From CAZEAC01 sp964510065 (GTDB taxonomy: Bacteria; Bdellovibrionota_C; UBA2361; CAIXSY01), in the NCBI GenBank assembly GCA_964510065.1, contig CAZEAC010000005.1, positions 26,747 to 90,746 of the forward strand: DNA of 64,000 nt, read 5' to 3'. The notes beneath the pieces were generated by a model, which worked only from the letters and a program-made list of their open reading frames with translations, made no database searches and was not told the origin of the DNA. A program made the translations under genes and the position numbers. Within the stretch, counting starts at the first letter, position 1, and the number at the start of each line of letters is the position of its first letter. Positions 52,628-58,812 of this stretch are shown piece after piece.

Positions 52628-53758
52628 CTATTTTAGCGAGACCAACCCTTTCATTACGCCTTGCAATCCGTCGTAGACGGTCAGCTTCTGTACCTTATCG
52701 GCGACACGCTCAACCGCCTCGAGCTCCTTCAGGCGAAGGAGCACCGGATTATTTTCGATCATCTTTGAAGTGTTCAGCAATGATCGAGTTGCCGCAGTTT
52801 CCTCGCGCCGGCGAATGTTCTGCGCCTGCGCAGCTTTTTCTGCCTCGACCACCTGATTCAAAAGGGTACGCATTTCGCCAGGCAAAATGAGATCCTTCAC
52901 GCCAACTCGCGAGATATCGATACCGAAGTTTGTCATCGTCACTGCAAGCTCTTCAGCGAGCGCGCGATTGAGTGCTTCCTTGCTCTCCAGAAGCTCATCG
53001 AGAGTTTTCTCGCCGACTGCTTGGCGTAGCGCCAGCTGCGCAGTGCGATAAATCTCACCGTTAATGTCGCTCAAAGCGCGAGTAGCTTTCGCCACGTCGA
53101 TTAAGCGGTAGCTCACGGAGAGGTTTATTCGAAGCGAAACCTTGTCTTTTGTCAGCATTTCTTGGCCGCTGACCTCAAGCGCGGTAAGTCGTGTGTCCAA
53201 GACGATAAGTGTAAGCTCGCGCTGCGCGCGCCAGAATCCGTATAGCCCGGGCGTGAGCTCACGGACAATCACTCCTGATTCCATCAATAATCCTCTGGAC
53301 TGTTCGGGAATTCGTGCTCGCAGAATCTTTTTTTCGTCCAAGATAAAACTCAGATCGCGCAGCGTCTCGCCATTAATCTCGAAGCTATTGGTGATATCAA
53401 ATCTTTCGACTCGAATTGAAGTCAAGCCACGCCAAAAGAGTCGCTCTTCACCAGGCATCACAATTTCAAAGGCTTGCGCGTCGAGGTAGACCAGCGCAAC
53501 TTCACGCGGTCCCACGGCGACTCTTTCAATGAACGCGGAGGTCTTCTCTTTTGCCTCTTTCAGTAAGAGTTTGGTCGAAGCGCTCTTAAGCTCGGGAGAC
53601 TTAAGGACGTCGACAACTTCCACCGAATAGCTTTTAAGCGCGTTAATAAACCGATATGTTCCCGGCATAAGAAGCCGAATGAATTGCCGATCACGATAAA
53701 GGATTCCACGCTCGCCTGACCCAATTACTACTTTTTTGAATATCATAGTATATTCCAT
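52628..53758 (-). CDS. Slipin/SPFH (Band 7) protein of the RNA-repair operon
   Basis: 376 aa. Unlike classical slipins, no N-terminal membrane hairpin is present. Instead the region before the SPFH core holds three copies of one module: RGILYRDRQFIRLLMPGTYR, then VALVYLDAQAFEIVMPGEER, then RGLLMESGVIVRELTPGLYG. The third leads into the SPFH core, LTALEVSGQEMLTKDKVSLRINLSVSYRLID. The C-terminal part (about 270-345) is a long helix, IRRREETAATRSLLNTSKMI, for oligomerisation. SPFH proteins assemble rings or scaffolds; in RNA-repair operons they are proposed to scaffold a tRNA-like RNA with RtcB. Start at 53758 or the ATG at 53746; GAGGGG lies upstream. Confidence 0.9.
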   Translation of the reverse strand: MEYTMIFKKVVIGSGERGILYRDRQFIRLLMPGTYRFINALKSYSVEVVDVLKSPELKSASTKLLLKEAKEKTSAFIERVAVGPREVALVYLDAQAFEIVMPGEERLFWRGLTSIRVERFDITNSFEINGETLRDLSFILDEKKILRARIPEQSRGLLMESGVIVRELTPGLYGFWRAQRELTLIVLDTRLTALEVSGQEMLTKDKVSLRINLSVSYRLIDVAKATRALSDINGEIYRTAQLALRQAVGEKTLDELLESKEALNRALAEELAVTMTNFGIDISRVGVKDLILPGEMRTLLNQVVEAEKAAQAQNIRRREETAATRSLLNTSKMIENNPVLLRLKELEAVERVADKVQKLTVYDGLQGVMKGLVSLK

Positions 53759-53802
53759 AAATAAAAAGAGAAGTTCCCCTCACTGAGACCTTGCGGACAT
53801 CT

Positions 53803-53952
53803 GGTGCAGTTTCGCGGAGCTGTTCCAATGTTCGCACCATCGAAAAGCCACAGGGCGTATCTGCGTCCAGACACTCAAGGCGTAGTCCCCGCCGATGCTT
53901 TCGCGTCGCTTGGGGGGTCCCCTCGGGATTTCATGAGAGCTTTCGCTCTCAT
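53803..53952 (-). ncRNA. Hairpin-rich non-coding stretch after the tRNA-like RNA
   Basis: Four stems are seen on the minus strand. ATGAGAGC-GAAA-GCTCTCAT (53952-53933) is a perfect 8-bp stem with a GNRA tetraloop immediately after the tRNA-like 3' end. CGACGC-GAAA-GCATCG (53908-53893) has one mismatch. GTGTCTG-GACG-CAGATAC (53874-53857) has one wobble. GGTGC...GCACC (53838-53803) encloses 26 nt. There is no open reading frame of note between the tRNA-like sequence and slipin. Probably one RNA with the tRNA-like domain, or a separate leader for slipin. Confidence 0.6.
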
Positions 53953-54023
53953 TGCATAGGCAGGATTCGAACCTGCTACTGATCGATTCTTAGTCGATTG
54001 CTCTACCAATGAGCTACTATGGC
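53953..54023 (-). ncRNA. tRNA-like RNA of the slipin-RtcB operon
   Basis: 71 nt on the minus strand with a full tRNA body. D stem GCTC/GAGC with ATTGGTA loop; anticodon stem ATCGA/TCGAT with loop CTAAGAA (anticodon AAG); 5-nt variable loop CAGTA; T stem GCAGG/CCTGC with TTCGAAT. Conserved T8, A14, GG at 18-19, T33 and TTC are all present. The acceptor stem is broken: GCCATAG pairs with CTATGCA for only five inner pairs, and no CCA is encoded. Anticodon AAG is Leu, yet Leu tRNAs have a long variable arm. It is therefore unlikely to be a working tRNA. It lies about 100 nt into the sigma-54 transcript. Confidence 0.8.
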
Positions 54024-54136
54024 GGATGCTGGCTTTTGGCGCGGAACGAAGAGGAGGCTAGGTTCTGTGAACCGCTCTACTTCGCCGCGTAGCCTTCCTG
54101 AAGCTAGCCGAAAGTCTGCAGCCGAAGATATCTTAA

Positions 54137-54152
54137 GCAGCAACTGTGCCAA
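54137..54152 (-). promoter_or_regulatory. Sigma-54 (-24/-12) promoter of the RNA-repair operon
   Basis: Minus strand reads TTGGCAC-AGTTG-CTGCT. The invariant GG (54150-54149) and GC (54138-54137) are exactly 10 bases apart, and the match to TGGCAC-N5-TTGCT differs at one position. The expected start point is near 54125, about 100 nt before the tRNA-like sequence. A sigma-54 promoter facing away from rtcR is what an RtcR-type activator requires. Confidence 0.82.
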
Positions 54153-54205
54153 GTCTTAACTATTTGTAATTGCTGAATTTATTGGTTGGCCATGTTTGAA
54201 CTAGA

Positions 54206-54239
54206 ATATATTATAGTATAAATATATACTATAATATAT
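54206..54239. promoter_or_regulatory. AT-rich palindrome covering the rtcR start
   Basis: ATATATTATAGTATA (54206-54220), 4-nt spacer, TATACTATAATATAT (54225-54239): a perfect 15-bp inverted repeat whose right arm includes AT of the rtcR ATG. Its centre is about 97 bp upstream of the predicted sigma-54 start point, the usual distance for an enhancer site. It could be both the RtcR enhancer and an autoregulatory operator. It also holds TATACT (54225-54230), a possible -10 for a leaderless rtcR transcript. Confidence 0.65.
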
Positions 54240-55839
54240 GCAAAGAGTTGGGTTTTGTTTCCTTGGTACAAAGCTTGATGCCGTCGGCGGCTACGGCATC
54301 AAGCGCCACGCCGCGTGGCGACCGACCGTTTCGTTTGGCCGCGATAGCTCGCTTGATCTGGCGAGAATCGAGCTCTGGTACGATAGCCGTTTTCGTAAGC
54401 TTGCCGAGCTGATCAAGCAGGATATAGAAGCGAGCAAAGAGGACGTGCTTGTGTACCTTCGCGAGACAAAAATTCGGGATCCGTGGAACTTTGAAGAGGT
54501 CTACAGCTTTCTCTTTGATTTTTGCAGCCAGTATGAATTTAAGCCGGAAGAAGAGGAGTACTACGTGCATCTGACCACTGGCACGCATGTTGCGCAGATC
54601 TGCCTCTTCCTATTGACGGAAACCAGACATTTTCCCGGCAAGCTTGTTCAGACTAGTCCACGTGGCGAACGTGGTCGCGAATCAGTGTCGATTATTGATC
54701 TTGATCTCTCAAAGTATGACAAACTTGCGCGGCGATTCGAAGCGAAACGCGGTAGCGATCTCCAGATTCTAAAAGCGGGCATTAATACTCGAAATCAGCC
54801 GTTCAACGAGTTGATTTCTGAAGTTGAGCTCGTGGCGCGATCGAGTGTCGAACCAATGCTACTTCTCGGGCCTACTGGCGCTGGAAAGTCTCAGCTTGCC
54901 CGACAGATTTATGAACTGAAGGCATCACTACATCAGCTCGAGGGCAGCTTCGTCGATATAAACTGTGCGACAATTCGTGGCGAGCAGGCACTCTCTACAC
55001 TATTCGGGCATGCGAAAGGGGCTTTCACTGGAGCTCAAGCAAAACGTGATGGGCTCCTGATGAAGGCCAATCGTGGCATGCTTTTTCTCGACGAGATTGG
55101 TGAGCTGGGAATTGATGATCAAGCAATGTTGCTTCGTGCCTTGGAGGAGAAGCGTTTTTTCCCTCTTGGAAGTGACCAGGAGGAACGCAGCGACTTTCAG
55201 CTCATCGCTGGTACAAACCGTGACCTACAACAGGCTGTTCGCATCGGTGCCTTTCGTGAGGATCTTCTGCGGAGAATTAATACTTGGAGCTTTACCCTTC
55301 CCGCGCTCCGCGAAAGAAGAGAGGATATAGAGCCGAACCTGGAATATGAATTAAAGAAATTTGAAATTCGCTCAGGGCGGCGAGTTACCTTTAGCAGTGA
55401 GGCGCGCAAAGCCTATCTTGCGTTTGCAATGAGCGAAGAGGGCGCATGGTCTGGCAATTTCCGAGATCTCAATAGTTCGGTAATTCGAATGGCGACTCTT
55501 GCGCCAGAAGGGCGGATCTCGGTCGAAAGTGTTGACGCTGAAGTTGTCCGATTGAAAAGGCTATGGGCAGGGGCGTTAGAAGCAGCCGGCGAAGAGGCTC
55601 CTTGCGAGCTAATTATTGGGGAAGCTGGAGCTGAGGCGACGACCATTTCTCCATTTGATAAGGTACAACTCGCCGAAGTCATTAAGGTGCTGCGGCGTTC
55701 ACCATCAATCGCTGAAGCGGGAAGGCGGCTATTCTCCGTGAAAACCGGCGAGCCTCGGAATAGAAACGATTCTGATCGACTTAAGAAATATCTCGCACGT
55801 TTTGGCATTGACGCACGACAGCTTCTACGATCGAACTAG
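54238..55839 (+). CDS. rtcR: RtcR, sigma-54-dependent activator of RNA repair
   Basis: 533 aa. Residues 1-180 form the RtcR CARF-type sensor (GFCFLGTKLDAVGGYG, RDPWNFEEVYSFLFDF, VHLTTGTHVAQICLFLLTETR). Residues about 190-430 form the AAA+ domain: Walker A GPTGAGKS, the sigma-54 contact loop GAFTGAQ, Walker B MLFLDEIGEL, arginine-finger region FREDLLRRINTWSF. The C-terminal 100 residues hold the DNA-binding part (LAEVIKVLRRSPSIAEAGRRL). In Salmonella, RtcR responds to tRNA fragments ending in 2',3'-cyclic phosphate. The start aligns with E. coli RtcR; no Shine-Dalgarno precedes it, so translation may be leaderless. The stop codon lies in the first CTAG of the repeat chain. Confidence 0.96.
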   Translation: MQRVGFCFLGTKLDAVGGYGIKRHAAWRPTVSFGRDSSLDLARIELWYDSRFRKLAELIKQDIEASKEDVLVYLRETKIRDPWNFEEVYSFLFDFCSQYEFKPEEEEYYVHLTTGTHVAQICLFLLTETRHFPGKLVQTSPRGERGRESVSIIDLDLSKYDKLARRFEAKRGSDLQILKAGINTRNQPFNELISEVELVARSSVEPMLLLGPTGAGKSQLARQIYELKASLHQLEGSFVDINCATIRGEQALSTLFGHAKGAFTGAQAKRDGLLMKANRGMLFLDEIGELGIDDQAMLLRALEEKRFFPLGSDQEERSDFQLIAGTNRDLQQAVRIGAFREDLLRRINTWSFTLPALRERREDIEPNLEYELKKFEIRSGRRVTFSSEARKAYLAFAMSEEGAWSGNFRDLNSSVIRMATLAPEGRISVESVDAEVVRLKRLWAGALEAAGEEAPCELIIGEAGAEATTISPFDKVQLAEVIKVLRRSPSIAEAGRRLFSVKTGEPRNRNDSDRLKKYLARFGIDARQLLRSN

Positions 55840-55882
55840 TATCGAATGTCCTTTGCTATTAATTACTGCGCAGCCTCGCTAG
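55836..55882. repeat. CTAG-bounded module X, copy 1
   Basis: 47 bp beginning and ending in CTAG. It is repeated at 56266-56312 with only two base differences. It starts inside the rtcR stop codon. Confidence 0.85.
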
Positions 55883-55941
55883 ATTCCTTGGCTTTTGGAA
55901 TTGGCACCAAATGAGTTGCATTCTGGTGCCAAGGAATCTAG
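55879..55941. repeat. CTAG-bounded palindromic module Y
   Basis: CTAGATTCCTTGGC (55879-55892) is perfectly inverted as GCCAAGGAATCTAG (55928-55941). Inside, GGCACCA (55903-55909) pairs with TGGTGCC (55924-55930), giving an alternative inner stem. The left end recurs at 40514. Confidence 0.85.
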
Positions 55942-56073
55942 CCGGCCAGGATGGCCGGACAGGCGCGGCAGCGCCTGGAGCGACGCGGAGTTTCGCGCCC
56001 TTCCCGCGCGAAACGCAGCTTGGAGCGAGTTCGACGTAGGGCAGGAGCCCGAAGTCGAACCAGACAATACCGA
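55942..56073. repeat. Block Z of four consecutive hairpins
   Basis: CCGGCC/GGCCGG (55942-55958); AGGCGC/GCGCCT (55961-55976); GTTTCGCGC/GCGCGAAAC with a 7-nt loop (55990-56014); GTTCGAC...GGGC-AGGA-GCCC...GTCGAAC (56029-56060). GC-rich, no useful reading frame. It lies between two CTAG boundaries. Could be a structured RNA or a composite of small palindromic insertions. Confidence 0.7.
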
Positions 56074-56138
56074 CTAGCGAGGCTTCGCGGCACCTCTGCC
56101 GGAACTTAGCTCGACGGTCTGAGGCGGAGCCTCGCTAG
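56074..56138. repeat. CTAG-bounded palindromic module E
   Basis: CTAGCGAGGCTTCGC (56074-56088) is inverted as GCGGAGCCTCGCTAG (56124-56138) with one mismatch. The CCTCGCTAG end also closes module X at both of its copies. Confidence 0.8.
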
Positions 56139-56265
56139 TACTCTGTAAACGAAATACTCTTACTTTCCTCCCTCCGTGACTCTGTGGTTTTTCTTAGAAA
56201 AACAAACCACAGAGAGCACAGAGGGAGAACCGAGCGGAGGGACAAGTTATTTTGTTTGCAGTGTA
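56139..56265. mobile_element. MITE-like palindromic element, copy C
   Basis: 127 bp. Ends TACTCTGTAAAC (56139-56150) and GTTTGCAGTGTA (56254-56265) are imperfect inverted repeats. The internal stem is CTCCGTGACTCTGTGGTTT with its inverse AAACCACAGAG...CACAGAGGGAG. It is flanked on both sides by CTAG (56135-56138 and 56266-56269), a clean 4-bp target duplication. Same family as 45157-45302. Confidence 0.82.
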
Positions 56266-56312
56266 CTAGTATCGAATGTCCTTTGCTAATAATTACTGCG
56301 CTGCCTCGCTAG
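56266..56312. repeat. CTAG-bounded module X, copy 2
   Basis: Second copy of the 47-bp module at 55836-55882. Its last CTAG contains the katG stop codon (minus strand, 56311-56309), so the chain runs exactly from one stop codon to the other. Confidence 0.85.
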
Positions 56313-58495
56313 TGCTTTGGCAAATCGTAGCGATCCAGGTTCATGACCTTACTCCATGCTGCGGCAAAGTCTTTGACGAACTTTTCACGGGCATCTCCAG
56401 ACGCATATACTTCCGAAACGGCACGAAGAAGTGAATTAGACCCGAAAACAAGGTCAGCGCGGGTAGCGCTCCATTTGATTTCGCCCGTTTTGTGATCACG
56501 TCCTTCAAACAGCTCAGCATCCTTAGAGCTCTGCTTCCACGAGGTGTTAGTGTCGAGCAGATTAATAAAGAAGTCGTTGGTCAGCGTCTCCGGACGTTTG
56601 GTAAATACGCCGTGTTTTGAACCTCTGTAATTCGCACCTAGCACGCGCAGTCCTCCGACAAGCACTGTCATTTCCGGTGCAGTGAGCGTGAGAAGCTGCG
56701 CCTTGTCTATTAGCAGCGCTTCTGAAGTAACCGCAAATTTGCCCTTAAGGTAATTTCGGAATCCATCCGCCATGGGTTCAAGTACGGCAAAAGAAGCTAC
56801 ATCGGTTTGCTCGGCTAAGGCGTCCATCCTTCCAGGAACAAACGGGACACTTACTTCAATGTCGGCTTTTTTGGCTGCATTTTCGACGGCTGCGCAGCCG
56901 GCAAGCACGATAAGGTCAGCAAGTGAAACTTTCTTGCCGCTCGACTGAGCTTTATTGAACTCGCTCTGAATTCCTTCAAGCTTTTTCAATACCTTGGCAA
57001 GCTGATTAGGATTATTTACCTCCCAATCCTTTTGAGGCGCCAAGCGAACTCGGGCACCGTTTGCCCCGCCGCGTTTATCGGAGCCACGGAACGTTGAAGC
57101 CGCGGCCCAAGCCGTCGAGATCAATTCCGCGACACTTAGTCCGGAACCAAGAATCTTGGTCTTGAGCGCAGCAATATCTTTTGCTTCAATGAGTTGATGA
57201 TTTACCGCGGGGATTGGATCTTGCCAGAGTAGCTCTTCGGCGGGAACTTCCGTACCGAGATAACGCGCGCGCGGACCCATGTCGCGGTGAGTGAGTTTAA
57301 ACCACGCTCTCGCAAATGCATCGGCGAACTGATCGGGGTTCTCCATAAAACGCCGTGAGATCTTCTCGTACTCTGGATCGAAACGAAGCGCGAGGTCGGT
57401 GGTGAGCATAGAGGGCGCAATTCTCTTCGTCTTATCGTGTGCATGCGGTACGGTGCCAGCGCCAGCGCCGCCCTTCGGCTGCCACTGTTGAGCGCCTGCC
57501 GGACTCTTAGTGAGCTCCCATTCGTAGCCAAAGAGATTCCAAAAGAAATTATTACTCCATTTAGTGGGCGTCGTAGTCCAGGTGACTTCAAGTCCGCTCG
57601 TGATGGTGTCAGCACCTTTACCGGTGCCAAAGCTGCTTTTCCATCCGCAACCCTGGAGCTCAATGTCCGCAGCTTCAGGCGCGGCGCCCACATGTGAGGC
57701 GGGGCCGGCACCATGCGTCTTGCCGAAGGTATGGCCACCGGCAATAAGCGCAACAGTTTCTTCGTCGTTCATCGCCATTCGCGCAAAAGTTTCGCGAATG
57801 TCACGGGCTGCGGCGACAGGATCAGGATTGCCGTTGGGCCCCTCAGGGTTAACATAGATCAATCCCATCTGTACCGCGGCGAGCGGATTCTCAAGTTCGC
57901 GGTTTCCAGAATAGCGCTTGTCGGCGAGCCACGTTGTTTCGGAGCCCCAATACACATCGTGATCCGGTTCCCAAGAGTCTTCACGTCCTCCTGCGAAGCC
58001 GAATGTTTTAAATCCCATTGATTCAAGAGCGACATTTCCCGTGAGGATCATCAGGTCGGCCCATGAAATACTCTGGCCGTATTTCTGCTTAATTGGCCAA
58101 AGAAGACGCCGTGCCTTATCGAGGCTCACATTGTCCGGCCAGCTGTTGAGAGGGGCGAAGCGTTGCTGTCCTCTTCCGCCGCCGCCGCGCCCATCACTTA
58201 TGCGGTACGTTCCCGCGCTGTGCCACGCCATGCGCACAAAGAGTGGTCCGTAATGGCCGAAATCTGCTGGCCACCACTCCTGCGAGTCGGTCATGAGCGC
58301 AGTCAGATCCTTTTTAATTGCCTTAAGATCGAGCTTTTTAAATCTCTCTGCGTAATTGAAATTCGGATCGAGCGGATTAGATCTGCTTGAGTGCTGATTC
58401 AGAAGTTCGACCTTTAAGGAGTTAGGCCACCAATCACGATTGCTGGTGCCGCCGCTGGAGGTGTGATTAAAGGGGCATTTTGCTTCTGATGACAT
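56309..58495 (-). CDS. katG: Catalase-peroxidase
   Basis: About 728 aa. Bifunctional heme enzyme that removes hydrogen peroxide. The distal Arg-Trp-His is in FVRMAWHSAGTYRISDGRGG, with that Trp forming the Met-Tyr-Trp adduct. The adduct Tyr is in LIYVNPEGPNGNPDP. The proximal heme His is in ALIAGGHTFGKTHGAG. The C-terminal duplicated, heme-free domain is also present. The ATG at 58495 is 6 bp after GGAG and gives MSSEAKCPFNH; the frame is open to 58513. Complements SodB. Confidence 0.97.
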   Translation of the reverse strand: MSSEAKCPFNHTSSGGTSNRDWWPNSLKVELLNQHSSRSNPLDPNFNYAERFKKLDLKAIKKDLTALMTDSQEWWPADFGHYGPLFVRMAWHSAGTYRISDGRGGGGRGQQRFAPLNSWPDNVSLDKARRLLWPIKQKYGQSISWADLMILTGNVALESMGFKTFGFAGGREDSWEPDHDVYWGSETTWLADKRYSGNRELENPLAAVQMGLIYVNPEGPNGNPDPVAAARDIRETFARMAMNDEETVALIAGGHTFGKTHGAGPASHVGAAPEAADIELQGCGWKSSFGTGKGADTITSGLEVTWTTTPTKWSNNFFWNLFGYEWELTKSPAGAQQWQPKGGAGAGTVPHAHDKTKRIAPSMLTTDLALRFDPEYEKISRRFMENPDQFADAFARAWFKLTHRDMGPRARYLGTEVPAEELLWQDPIPAVNHQLIEAKDIAALKTKILGSGLSVAELISTAWAAASTFRGSDKRGGANGARVRLAPQKDWEVNNPNQLAKVLKKLEGIQSEFNKAQSSGKKVSLADLIVLAGCAAVENAAKKADIEVSVPFVPGRMDALAEQTDVASFAVLEPMADGFRNYLKGKFAVTSEALLIDKAQLLTLTAPEMTVLVGGLRVLGANYRGSKHGVFTKRPETLTNDFFINLLDTNTSWKQSSKDAELFEGRDHKTGEIKWSATRADLVFGSNSLLRAVSEVYASGDAREKFVKDFAAAWSKVMNLDRYDLPKH

Positions 58496-58618
58496 GATGT
58501 GCTCCATTCCCAAGATTTATTGTTAGCCGCGAGCCCATATAATACTTAAGACCTTAAAAAGTTTGCAAGTTTGCGCATTTTTCAGGCTAATTGTGACGGA
58601 TCACATACTTACTAACCT

Positions 58619-58733
58619 GGACACCCAAGCTCGCACCCATATTCGCGCCGATATTATCTTGGACACCCAAACTCGGACGCCGCGTAACGTCCTGATTCTA
58701 TTTTGCTTTTTGCGATCGTGAGTTTGGGTGTCC
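58619..58733. repeat. GGACACCCAA repeat cluster
   Basis: GGACACCCAAGCTCG (58619-58633) and GGACACCCAAACTCGGACG (58661-58679) are direct copies. GAGTTTGGGTGTCC (58720-58733) is the perfect inverse of GGACACCCAAACTC (58661-58674). The interval 58514-58812 has no gene otherwise and should also contain the katG promoter. The pattern fits REP-like or insertion-sequence-end remnants. Confidence 0.6.
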
Positions 58734-58812
58734 CAGAAATGGACGCAGGGGAAGTGGGCGGAAAATCGAGACTTTACTCGGCGTAGGCAGTTGCATTTTA
58801 CTTGAGTTTTAT

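Noticed and set aside
53791..53982. 63-codon + strand ORF across the RNA region
   Set aside because: Overlaps the tRNA-like RNA antisense; no features of a real protein.
53953..54023. Ordinary tRNA-Leu(AAG), or on the other strand tRNA-Lys(CTT)
   Set aside because: The T-loop and D-arm consensus fit only the minus strand; on it the acceptor stem is broken, CCA is missing and the variable loop is too short for Leu.
53803..54023. tmRNA or group I intron core
   Set aside because: No tag reading frame or P7-type pairing found. The tRNA part is contiguous with its own D and anticodon arms, unlike tmRNA.
54141..54151. Shorter-spaced sigma-54 reading TGGCAC-AG-TTGC
   Set aside because: Spacing is three bases too short; the alternative GC at 54138-54137 restores the canonical 10-bp distance.
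55879..56312. CRISPR array
   Set aside because: Repeats are palindromic modules of different lengths, with no regular spacer-repeat pattern and no cas genes.
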